DNA of 19,053 nt from F-183 sp036502165 (lineage in GTDB: Bacteria; Acidobacteriota; Terriglobia; Bryobacterales; Bryobacteraceae), in assembly GCA_036502165.1 (NCBI GenBank), contig DASXZC010000084.1, forward strand, positions 1-19,053, written 5' to 3'. Positions within the stretch are counted from its first letter, which is position 1. Each line of letters begins with the position of its first letter. The notes below the pieces were generated by a model. It had not been told where the DNA came from, did no database searches, and saw only the letters and a program-made list of their open reading frames with translations. A program made the translations under genes and the position numbers. Shown in pieces: positions 8,988-16,290 of the stretch.

Positions 8988-10127
8988 CTATTGCTCTAAC
9001 TCACGCCACAGTTCGCCTGGGGATCTGTGCATGTCGGGGTAGAGGAAACGAAACGTCCATTTGGGGTGCACGGTTTGTGGAGGAAAGCACAGTTTGTCGT
9101 CGCAGGCCTGGTATTTCAGCGTGCCAGTGAGGCTGATGTGCGTTGTGGGATCGACGCAGAGGGCGCAGTATTTCTTGAAGATCGAAGGATCGTTGGCGCG
9201 TATGACGGGGCGCACGATGATCTCGCGGGTGATGCGCAGGGTGTTCTCGTAGACGGGGAGCGTCTCGTTGGTCGACTTCATGAGCTTCACTTCCGCCTTC
9301 GGATACATTGCGTCGGCAGTGTCGAAACATTGCGTGTCGTCCATGGTCCACGAGACACCCTTGTAGTCGCCGCCGACATCGGGGCTGTAGACGTGGAATC
9401 CTTTGGGGATTTTGAGCTCGAGACCGATGACGATCCGGTTGCCCGGGCCGGCGGTCGAATTGCTGGCCGAGGCAGTCACCTGAACGTGCTTGCTGGGGAC
9501 GAGGGTGCGCACTTCGTCGGCTGTGCCCGAGACCGATTCGTCGAGGATCGCGGCGCCGGTGAGACGCAGTTCGGGTCCGTCGGAGACGAACCTCCATTTG
9601 ATGTGATGATCGCGCGTCAGAACGAAGACGGCCGGCACGGAGAGTCCGAAGACGGGAACAAATCCGAGAGTATTGTTGTAGACTTTTTCGGTGTCGACGT
9701 CGAGTTGCATGCCCTTGCGATATTGCGGATCGGCGACATGGAAGGCTCTGATTTCGACAGATTCATGATCCGACAAAAGCGGGAACGTGATCGATTTGCG
9801 CTTCGCGAAATCGGCGAGCACGGCTGTGCTGTCATAGCTGATCGCAGCGACGCCGAAGCCGGCGGTTTTTAGAACTTGTAAATCGTTTTGCAACTGCACG
9901 AGTTGCATCTTGCAGTAAATTCACCAGTCCGCGGAACGAAAGAAGACGAGGACGAGGCCTTGCGGACCTTCAAGCGAAGCGAGCGTTCGGGTGTGGCCCG
10001 ACTGATCGGGCAGCGAGAAGTCAGGAGCGACGGCGCCAGCGGGCAATCCGAGTTTGGTGTCGTCGTGAAGCGGGTTTTGGGCCCACGCGGATGTAACGAG
10101 AAGCCACGCGACGAGTGACGCTCGCAC
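8988..10127 (-). CDS. Secreted selenoprotein: redoxin (U-x-x-C) fused to a DsbD-alpha-like domain
   Basis: Read straight through an in-frame TGA at 9923-9921, this is one 379-aa protein. Residues 1-16 look like a signal peptide (ending AWA). A peroxiredoxin/thioredoxin-like fold follows (about 25-185), with APDFSLPDQSG and then FRSADW-U69-IYC72K, where homologous proteins have WCPYCK; cis-Pro is in VPAVFVL (165). Residues about 205-365 resemble the periplasmic N-terminal domain of DsbD, with C342 and C347 in YQACDDKLCFPP. The protein should therefore exchange selenol/thiol-disulfide electrons outside the cytoplasm. A SECIS-like hairpin follows the TGA. The start is GTG, 6 bases after the stop of the VWFA gene, with AAAGGA very close, so it is the fourth gene of the minus-strand operon. 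If TGA were a stop, both halves would be useless fragments. Confidence 0.87.
9889..9907 (-). promoter_or_regulatory. Bacterial SECIS-like stem-loop
   Basis: In the mRNA, UGCAACU (nt 14-20 after the UGA) pairs perfectly with AGUUGCA (nt 26-32) around the loop CGUGC. The loop begins 20 nt after the UGA and has a G in its second position. Known bacterial SECIS elements lie just downstream of the Sec codon, with a small apical loop that has an early G, where SelB binds. It lies within the coding sequence for Q-L-V-Q-L-Q, so part of the symmetry could come from that peptide repeat. Confidence 0.7.
9921..9923 (-). other. In-frame TGA read as selenocysteine (Sec69)
   Basis: On the minus strand the codons run GCG GAC TGG TGA ATT TAC TGC AAG, that is A-D-W-U-I-Y-C-K. 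The TGA occupies the first redox-active position of the thioredoxin-like CxxC. The frame is unbroken on both sides and family-like sequence continues in the same frame, so neither a frameshift nor a gene boundary explains it. Confidence 0.85.
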
Positions 10128-10133
10128 GATCCT

Positions 10134-12293
10134 TTAATTCCCCGACGCCGAAGCGGCGGGCGTGCTCGCGAGCACCACCAGAGGCGCGCGCGCGAACGCG
10201 AACTTCTTTCCAGTTTGATCGATGACGTTCACTTGTCCCACATAAGTTCCGGGAGCCATCTTGTCGAGCGCGACCTGCATCTGGAACGGAATCGAGTGCG
10301 CCTTCGGAGCGATCTCGAGGATCCGCAAGGGCTGCGATTCGTAGACCTTCTTCTTACCTTTATATAACGCCAGCGTCGCCGCCACGTGCGGGATGCCGCG
10401 ATCGGGGTCGAGCGTCGGATCGTAGACTTCGAAGTAGACGTAGAGCTTCTGATCCTGGCGAAATACGCGAGTGATCGAGGGAATCAGCTTCGACCCTTCC
10501 TTCACCAGCGGATTCGCCGCCAGCACTTTCTTGTTCTTCTCAGCCGCGCCGGCCGAGGCGGAGAGCAACTCGCGCTGATTGCTCCAGACGATCGAACTGA
10601 GGCGCGCAGTCGAGGAGACTTGATTCAAGTCGGGGATGTGGAACTTCGTCTCGTACGTTCCCATCTTGCCCGTCTGATTCTCGCGCGCGAGGAACTTCAA
10701 TTTGAAGTCGCCAGGCGGCAGCATGAGCGTCGTGTCGTATTGCACGTAGCGCTTGGCGAGCGCCTGCGCGTCGGCCTCGCTGAGCGTCATCTTAATGCCA
10801 TCGCGGACGCCACCGGCGAGTTTGCCCTTGCTGTCGAGGACCTGCCCGATGAAGTCCATATCGGTGACGCCTTTGATGCCTTTGCGCGCGAGTTCAATAT
10901 CCGCACCGGGGATCTTGACGGAAACCGGAACGATGTACTGACCCTTGCCGGCGCGGAAATAATCAATCTCAATGGCCATGGGCAAATCCGTCACAGGGTC
11001 ACCGAGAGCAATGGCCTCCTCGAGCTGCCGTTCACGATCGGACGCGTTGAACTTCTTGAAGTCCTTGCCGGCGTAGTATCCGTTGCGATAGTCGAGGCTG
11101 GCTTTGACGTCGTTCTTCAGTTGCACTTTGATCTTGCGATAGCGCCCGTCGAGCGCACCGTTGGTCGAATAATAGCCGATCAGATAATAGCTGCTCGTCG
11201 ACTGTTGCGCTTGTACGATGCCCATCGACAGGTCGTTGTTGTCGAGCATCGCCTTGCCGCCCGTGTCGGCCGCGAGCGTCGTGAGAGTCTCCTGCTGATC
11301 GTTGAACTGAGCGCGTTGACTGCTCTGCGAGCCGCCTGTGAATACGCCCGTGCCGCGCGGAGAGGCGACGCTGGCATCACCGGCCGGAGCACTGGCCACG
11401 AGTCCGCGAGCGTCGATGGGCCAGAAGGAAACGTTCGAACGTATGGCTGCGTTGGTGGTCGCCTGCAACTGAGATTGATTCTCAGTGCCGGTCTTGCCGA
11501 TGCCGCTCGAGAAATAAATGAGGGCCTTCTTTTCCGGGTACATCGCGAGCCGCTTGGCGGCGCTCTCGAGTGCTGTCAGCTTGCGATCGGTATTGAAGAT
11601 ATTGAATTCGGTATCGTCGACAGTGTAGCCGCCGTTGTCGTCCGCATCATCTGTATTCACGATGCTCTCCGCCAGATCGCTCGAGTCGCCGATGTGGAAT
11701 CCATTGATCGTGTCGATGAGCCGGTCGCGGTCGTCAGTGAATTCCTCGAGCACGCGGATGCGGTTCGAATACGTAAGAATCGCGACCAGATCGGAAGCCG
11801 TCATTTGCGTGCGGATGAACTTCAACGCCGCATCCTTCGCGCGGATCTGCTCGGCCGGTTGCATGGTCGAGAAGTCGAAGAACATCGCGATGAGCCGCTT
11901 GTCCTGATGGCGGATCTGCGCGGGCGTCGCTTCCTTGGTCTTCGCGGGCGCGGGAACTTGCACTTCCACTTTGTTGCGAGTTTTAAGGGCTTTTTCCGGC
12001 TCCGCGATGTCGGGCAGCGCTTGCGTGCCAAGCTTCTCGAGATCGAACACGGCGATCGACTGACGCTTGCCATCCTCGAGGACGATGAAGTCGTCCTTGG
12101 TCAGACCTTCGTTGAGCTTGCCGCCCTTTTCCTTAACGGTGACGTTGACGATGACCAGATTCGAAGAGGATTTGAACGTCGCGGGTCCCTGGTCTTCAAG
12201 GGGCGTGGGAGTCTGCTGCGGAGGAGCCGGAGCCGGAGCCTGCGCATCCAATAACGCGGCGGCGAGACAGAGACTGAGGACGCGTTTGATCAT
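10134..12293 (-). CDS. Secreted VWFA-related protein of acidobacterial type
   Basis: A 719-aa exported protein with a signal peptide (about 1-18), then a Pro/Gln-rich stretch and a domain beginning at about 45 (NLVIVNVTVKEKGG, DDFIVLEDGK). A von Willebrand A-like domain runs from about 132 to 390. The metal-site motif reads FFDFSTM (D140), so the usual DxSxS is incomplete, as in many VWFA-related acidobacterial proteins. The C-terminal third is predicted beta-rich (for example TYVGQVNVIDQTGKKFAFAR). The role is unknown; adhesion or envelope protein interactions are usual guesses. The ATG lies 6 bases after the receptor stop and no clear ribosome binding site is seen, so translation is probably coupled. 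The next gene, 6 bases downstream, is the selenoredoxin. Confidence 0.9.
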   Translation of the reverse strand: MIKRVLSLCLAAALLDAQAPAPAPPQQTPTPLEDQGPATFKSSSNLVIVNVTVKEKGGKLNEGLTKDDFIVLEDGKRQSIAVFDLEKLGTQALPDIAEPEKALKTRNKVEVQVPAPAKTKEATPAQIRHQDKRLIAMFFDFSTMQPAEQIRAKDAALKFIRTQMTASDLVAILTYSNRIRVLEEFTDDRDRLIDTINGFHIGDSSDLAESIVNTDDADDNGGYTVDDTEFNIFNTDRKLTALESAAKRLAMYPEKKALIYFSSGIGKTGTENQSQLQATTNAAIRSNVSFWPIDARGLVASAPAGDASVASPRGTGVFTGGSQSSQRAQFNDQQETLTTLAADTGGKAMLDNNDLSMGIVQAQQSTSSYYLIGYYSTNGALDGRYRKIKVQLKNDVKASLDYRNGYYAGKDFKKFNASDRERQLEEAIALGDPVTDLPMAIEIDYFRAGKGQYIVPVSVKIPGADIELARKGIKGVTDMDFIGQVLDSKGKLAGGVRDGIKMTLSEADAQALAKRYVQYDTTLMLPPGDFKLKFLARENQTGKMGTYETKFHIPDLNQVSSTARLSSIVWSNQRELLSASAGAAEKNKKVLAANPLVKEGSKLIPSITRVFRQDQKLYVYFEVYDPTLDPDRGIPHVAATLALYKGKKKVYESQPLRILEIAPKAHSIPFQMQVALDKMAPGTYVGQVNVIDQTGKKFAFARAPLVVLASTPAASASGN

Positions 12294-12299
12294 GATGAA

Positions 12300-15200
12300 T
12301 TAGAAGCGGAACCGCACCTGCGCGGTGATCGTTCGCATCGCGCCCGCGGCGGTGACGAGTCCATAGTTGGCGGCATTGACGACCGTGCCGATGTTGGTGA
12401 AGTTCACGTTGTTCAGCACGTTGTTCGCGGTGACGATGAACTCGATCCGCTTACGCTCACTCAACGAGAAGGAACGCTGCGCGGATGCATTCATCGAGAA
12501 CATCCCTGGGCCTGGAATCGTGTTGCGTGCCGCATTGCCGTACGCGCCGGCGGGAGGAGTCGTGAAGGCCGCGAGGTTGAAGAACTGACCGCCAGAGATG
12601 GGGAGTCCGGTGGCTTCCGCGCGTGAGGCACCGACGACGCCGGTGCCGCTCGAATCCGCCAAATTACCAAGCACGCGCGCCGTGAGCGGCGTTCCGGTTT
12701 CGGCGACGAGAGACCATGTGAAGGTCCAATTCTTGAGGAACTTGTTTTCCGTGCGCGGCGAGCTGATGACGGAGTTCACGTTGAACACTTGCGCGCGATT
12801 GAAGCTCGAGAGTCCGCGCTCGGCTTTGAGATCGAGGTAGTTCTCGGCGACCGTGTTGCCGGCGCCGCCGAAGGTCGAGGAGTTGTCGATCGCCTTTGCG
12901 AACGTGTACGTTCCGTTCAACGAAATGCCACGGCGGAAACGGCGCGTGAGCCGCGCATTCAAGGCATGATAAATCGAATCGCCGTTCGAGCTGTCAAACG
13001 TGAACGAAGTCGCGTTAGCGATGGCGAGCCGCTGTTCCGCAGTCAGCGCGGACCCAGGCGCGGCGGCGTTCGGAGCGGTCTCCAAGTCGAGCCGCGTGCC
13101 CTTCGTTCCGAGGTATCCGACTTCGGCGACGATGCCGTGCGAGAACTCATTTTGCACAGTGAAATTCCACGACTGCGCGTAGCCGATGCGATAGTTCGGA
13201 TCGATAGCGTAGGTGTTGGTGATGGTCTTCGTGGGCAGCAGCGTGAAGCCCTGCTCGATGGTCAGGGGATCGAGCGGACTGGTCGTCAGGTTCGCCGTAT
13301 CGGCGAATGGCGGCTGCGAAGCGAGGTTGCGTGCGATGCCGCTATAGATGCTGCCGTTGTAATAGATGCCGTAGCCGGTGCGGATCATCAGCGACTTGAG
13401 CGGCTTGTACGCGATCGCTACGCGCGGCGCGAAGTTGTTCTTATCGGGATTCACCAAAGAGTCCGCAGCGTGGCCGCCGCCGTAGGGTGCGATCGAGCCG
13501 GGCGTTACGACCGACGCGGCCGTGAAGTACGGAGCGACAGCGAGATTCGCGATGTGCCCGTAGAGTTCCGAGAAGGGTCCATAGTATTCCCAGCGCAGGC
13601 CAACGTTGATCGTGAGGTTCGACCGCAGGCGAATATCGTCCTGGCCGTAGATGGACATGTTCTTTTCGCGGAAGTAGGAGTTCGACGATCCATAGCGGAC
13701 CGAGCTCGACTGCGGCAGGCTCAAGAGGAAGTCCGCATAGTCGTAACCGGTGCCGGCCAGTGGGATTCCCGCGGAGTCGAATTCACTCGTTTGCAGACCC
13801 GTGAATGTGAACGTGCCACGGCCGTTCGAGTCGGTCTCGACATTCAATTGCGTGCGGGTGAAAAAGACACCGGCGCTCAGATTGTGTTTGCCGTGCGTGT
13901 GAGAGATGGTGTCGTTGAGGCCGAAGGTATTGTTGACGACGCGCGAAGGACTCGAGTCGGATAATCCGCCGAAGTTCGTGAACGAGAGATTAGGAGGTCC
14001 CCAGTTGATGGGCGCCTGCGACGTTCCCTGGATGCCAAGCTCAGCGGCGACGTTGGTCAGGTACGAGAAGTAAGGATCAGATTCCGTGCGGTTCCGGTTG
14101 AAGGTCGCATGAGCGACGCTGAGTGTCCGCGGAGTCAGGTTGCGCGTGTAGCTGAAGTCCGTGTTGACGCCTGTTCCAGTCTGCGAATCGCGCCAGCCGT
14201 AAAGCTGCACAGGATCGGAGTCGCGCCGCTGGAAAGAGAAGTTCAACGCCACGCGATCCTTCTTCGTGATGTTCTGATTCAAACGCAGGTTCAGCGTATC
14301 GGTCACGGACTTATAAGACGTCGTCAGCGAGTAGTTCTGTGCGAGGCCGGGCTGGTTGGGCAGCGGGATGAACGATTGGAGTCCGAGGGCAACCGGGTTG
14401 AGGCGATTGGCGGGGATGATGTTGCCGGGGAACGGCTGGTTGGTTGTCGGGTCCACGATAATCGAGTTGATCGCTGAGAAATCGCCCATGCGTTCCGCCT
14501 CTGTCGGCATGATAGCGACACCTTTGAAAGGATTCTTGCCGCGCGTGCCTGTGTAGTTGAGGAAGAAGAACGTCTGATCGCTGTTCCAGATTTTGGGGAT
14601 CTTCAAAGGTCCGCCGAGGGTGAGGCCGAAGCGTTCCTTCGCGTATGCGGACTGAGGCACAGAGGCGCCGTTCAACGAGTATTGCCGTGCATCGAGCGCG
14701 GAGTTTTCAGCCGAAAGGAAAGCAGAGCCGTGCAGGCCATCGCGTCCTCGATTCCTGCGGTTGCCGATGAAGCCGGCAGGTGCGCCGTTGCGTGCTCCGG
14801 CACGAGGGCCGCCGCGTCCGCCGCCGAAGCCGCCACCGCCGAATCCTCCGCCGCCGCGTCCGCCGCCACCACCGCCAAATCCGCCTCCTCCGCCTGCACC
14901 GGGTGCGCCGCCGCCCGCGCCGGGTGTGCCGAAAGCTCCGCCTGCTGTTTGCGCTCCGCCTTGACCGAAGCCGCCCGGGCCGCCAAAGCCGCCACCTGCT
15001 CGCGGACCTCCATCATCCGGATTGCGCTGCACGCCTTGATCCATCGATCCGGTGAGGAACACAGCGGGGTTGGCTTCTGTTCCTCCGGCCTGCGGACCCG
15101 CCGCTTCGGCGCCTCTCGTGGATTCGTTTTCCGCTTGCGATTCCGCCTGATTTTGTTCAAGATTTTGGAAGCCCTGCACGCGGCGCGCCTGGGTGGCGGG

Positions 15201-15491
15201 AGGCTTGGCTAATTCGATCGTGAAGTCGACTGGAGTTCCGAGCGCGGCTTCCTTCTTAGCGGTTTCGAAGCCGAACATACGGACTTCAAACGTATACGAG
15301 CCGGGCGCGAGATCGGAGAACTCGTATCGCCCGGCTTCGTCGGTTGTGGTTGTAGATTTTTTGTTTCCAGCGGTTGCAGTGACAGTCGCGCCCGGAATCG
15401 GTTGTCCGCCGGATTTGACCACACCCGTCTGGCCCGCCAGGGTTGCGGCGGCGATTAGCAAACAAGTTGAGATGAACGCCAATCGCCGCAT
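12300..15491 (-). CDS. Oar-like TonB-dependent outer-membrane receptor
   Basis: A 1063-aa outer-membrane protein. A signal peptide (about 1-20) is followed by a carboxypeptidase-regulatory-like beta-sandwich (about 21-95: GQPIPGATVTAT, TDEAGRYEFSDLAPGSYTFEV). Then come a charged linker, a glycine-rich low-complexity segment (about 161-236, mainly GGG, GFG and GRG) and a plug/barrel part with hallmarks such as DGLHGSAFLSAENSALDARQ, FGLTLGGPLKIP and TFFFLNYTGTRG. The last residues, VRFRF, end in phenylalanine, the usual barrel C-terminus. Such receptors import large substrates using TonB energy; the substrate cannot be told. No SD is seen before the ATG, which lies 4 bases after the preceding stop, so it is translationally coupled. 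The glycine-rich segment gives a proline-rich shadow frame on the plus strand, which is not a gene. Confidence 0.93.
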   Translation of the reverse strand: MRRLAFISTCLLIAAATLAGQTGVVKSGGQPIPGATVTATAGNKKSTTTTDEAGRYEFSDLAPGSYTFEVRMFGFETAKKEAALGTPVDFTIELAKPPATQARRVQGFQNLEQNQAESQAENESTRGAEAAGPQAGGTEANPAVFLTGSMDQGVQRNPDDGGPRAGGGFGGPGGFGQGGAQTAGGAFGTPGAGGGAPGAGGGGGFGGGGGGRGGGGFGGGGFGGGRGGPRAGARNGAPAGFIGNRRNRGRDGLHGSAFLSAENSALDARQYSLNGASVPQSAYAKERFGLTLGGPLKIPKIWNSDQTFFFLNYTGTRGKNPFKGVAIMPTEAERMGDFSAINSIIVDPTTNQPFPGNIIPANRLNPVALGLQSFIPLPNQPGLAQNYSLTTSYKSVTDTLNLRLNQNITKKDRVALNFSFQRRDSDPVQLYGWRDSQTGTGVNTDFSYTRNLTPRTLSVAHATFNRNRTESDPYFSYLTNVAAELGIQGTSQAPINWGPPNLSFTNFGGLSDSSPSRVVNNTFGLNDTISHTHGKHNLSAGVFFTRTQLNVETDSNGRGTFTFTGLQTSEFDSAGIPLAGTGYDYADFLLSLPQSSSVRYGSSNSYFREKNMSIYGQDDIRLRSNLTINVGLRWEYYGPFSELYGHIANLAVAPYFTAASVVTPGSIAPYGGGHAADSLVNPDKNNFAPRVAIAYKPLKSLMIRTGYGIYYNGSIYSGIARNLASQPPFADTANLTTSPLDPLTIEQGFTLLPTKTITNTYAIDPNYRIGYAQSWNFTVQNEFSHGIVAEVGYLGTKGTRLDLETAPNAAAPGSALTAEQRLAIANATSFTFDSSNGDSIYHALNARLTRRFRRGISLNGTYTFAKAIDNSSTFGGAGNTVAENYLDLKAERGLSSFNRAQVFNVNSVISSPRTENKFLKNWTFTWSLVAETGTPLTARVLGNLADSSGTGVVGASRAEATGLPISGGQFFNLAAFTTPPAGAYGNAARNTIPGPGMFSMNASAQRSFSLSERKRIEFIVTANNVLNNVNFTNIGTVVNAANYGLVTAAGAMRTITAQVRFRF

Positions 15492-15495
15492 TGAG

Positions 15496-15861
15496 TTATT
15501 TTGCCCGCTTGGCGGTGAACTCGCGCCCAGCCCCTTCCCGTCCTTCGGTGGTTACTTTGAACTTGATTTCGTCGCCCGAAATCGTGCCCGAGTAAACCTG
15601 CGTCATCGTGTTCCCGTTGAACTCGCGGACCACTTTGAACGAGATGTTATCGCCGTCGACTTTGCCGTCGGAAATGGCGGTGTTGCCGCGCGGGCCTTCG
15701 AGGGCACCGGTCAGCGCGCCACCGTCGACTTTGAATTCCATGTTCTGGGTGCGGGTCTGCCCGCCACGGCCCGGAACTTCGGCGGACCATTTGCCAGTGA
15801 CGTCAGCAGCAAATGCGCCGACGGCCAGCAGTGCCGTCAAAAGAGTGACTCGTAGTTTCAT
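15496..15861 (-). CDS. Small secreted beta-rich protein, first gene of the envelope operon
   Basis: A 121-aa protein with a clear signal peptide (MKLRVTLLTALLAVGAFAA, about 1-19) and a mature part of alternating strands: DVTGKWSAEVPGRGG, MEFKVDGGALTGALEG, ISDGKVDGDNISFKV, YSGTISGDEIKFKV. The repeated G-x-I/L-x-G-x-V-x-G-D-x-I-x-F pattern suggests a small beta-barrel or lipocalin-like sheet in the periplasm or outside the cell. I recognise the general pattern from acidobacterial genomes but know no function. There is a good ribosome binding site (GAGGAAA, about 6 bases before the ATG). It is the promoter-proximal gene, followed after 4 bases by the Oar-like receptor. Confidence 0.85.
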   Translation of the reverse strand: MKLRVTLLTALLAVGAFAADVTGKWSAEVPGRGGQTRTQNMEFKVDGGALTGALEGPRGNTAISDGKVDGDNISFKVVREFNGNTMTQVYSGTISGDEIKFKVTTEGREGAGREFTAKRAK

Positions 15862-16161
15862 GTTGTTTCCTCACAGAAGCCTATCGTTAAGCCGGCTGCC
15901 CGCGCACCTCGAAATGAGGATGTTTAGGGCGTTGGCTCTATCCACTGAGACGAGGCCTCCAATCTCACGTTACAAGTACTAATCGCCGGTTTCCGTAAAG
16001 AATGTTGAACCATCAGAAGGACCCCGGCACCTCAAAAGAGATGAGGATAGGTTAACATCCGGCGGACGCCGCGTAGAGCGGCTGCTATGGGATCATATGG
16101 AGTACTGGGCTGCGTAGACATTGCGAGTTTTCTCACAGACGGGGATACTGAGGAAGACGCT
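15862..16161. other. Divergent intergenic region with two related small hairpins
   Basis: No gene is convincing here. GCACCTC-n4-TGAGGAT (15904-15921) and GCACCTC-n8-TGAGGAT (16027-16048) are two copies of one motif, 123 bp apart; each can form a CCTC/GAGG stem. On the minus strand they read ATCCTCA...GAGGTGC and would lie in the leader of the envelope operon. A 16-nt stretch at 15935-15950 resembles the D-arm of a tRNA on the minus strand, but the rest of a tRNA is absent. On the plus strand TTGCGA-17-GATACT (-10 at 16144-16149) is a possible promoter, but it would start transcription within the ribosome binding site of the 42-aa gene. Confidence 0.4.
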
Positions 16162-16290
16162 ATGGACATCCTCGACATCCTGCTGCTTGCCCTGGTCCTT
16201 TGGATCGCCGCTGAGTTACTCAACGACGGCGATTGGGGCGGCGGCAAGCGGAGCCGGAGCCTGACACCTTGGCGCGCGTCATCATCGTAG
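16162..16290 (+). CDS. 42-aa single-pass membrane microprotein
   Basis: The ATG at 16162 has a good ribosome binding site (GAGGA, 7 bases upstream). The protein starts MDILDILLLALVLWIAAELL, a single hydrophobic helix (about 4-20), followed by NDGDWGGGKRSRS and a short tail. A longer reading from 16087 is possible but has no ribosome binding site. The last 22 bases overlap the probable TTG start of hpnE, so it may act to couple translation of that gene, or be a real membrane microprotein working with the membrane-bound squalene pathway. The tail, which lies in the overlap, is likely less constrained. Function unknown. Confidence 0.55.
   Translation: MDILDILLLALVLWIAAELLNDGDWGGGKRSRSLTPWRASSS

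Noticed and set aside
9027..9872. Plus-strand frame of 281 codons opposite the redoxin gene
   Set aside because: It is antisense to a protein with clear thioredoxin-like and DsbD-alpha motifs and itself shows no recognisable domain or ribosome binding site.
8988..10127. Redoxin as a pseudogene or as two separate genes split by a stop
   Set aside because: The only defect is a TGA exactly at the catalytic Cys column, the frame is otherwise intact over 379 codons and a SECIS-like hairpin follows; decay would not be expected to leave this pattern.
10386..12254. Plus-strand frame of 622 codons opposite the VWFA gene
   Set aside because: Composition (Arg, Val, Glu-rich, no domain pattern) is that of an antisense shadow in high-GC DNA, and the opposite strand encodes a clear signal-peptide protein.
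12789..13964. Plus-strand frame of 391 codons opposite the Oar-like receptor
   Set aside because: It is a shadow of the receptor, which has a full signal peptide, beta-barrel motifs and a terminal Phe.
14761..14964. Proline-rich plus-strand peptide
   Set aside because: It is simply the complement of the glycine-rich tract of the receptor.
15898..15960. Possible tRNA gene on the minus strand
   Set aside because: Only the D-arm fits; the anticodon stem does not pair and there is no TTCRA T-loop at the right distance.
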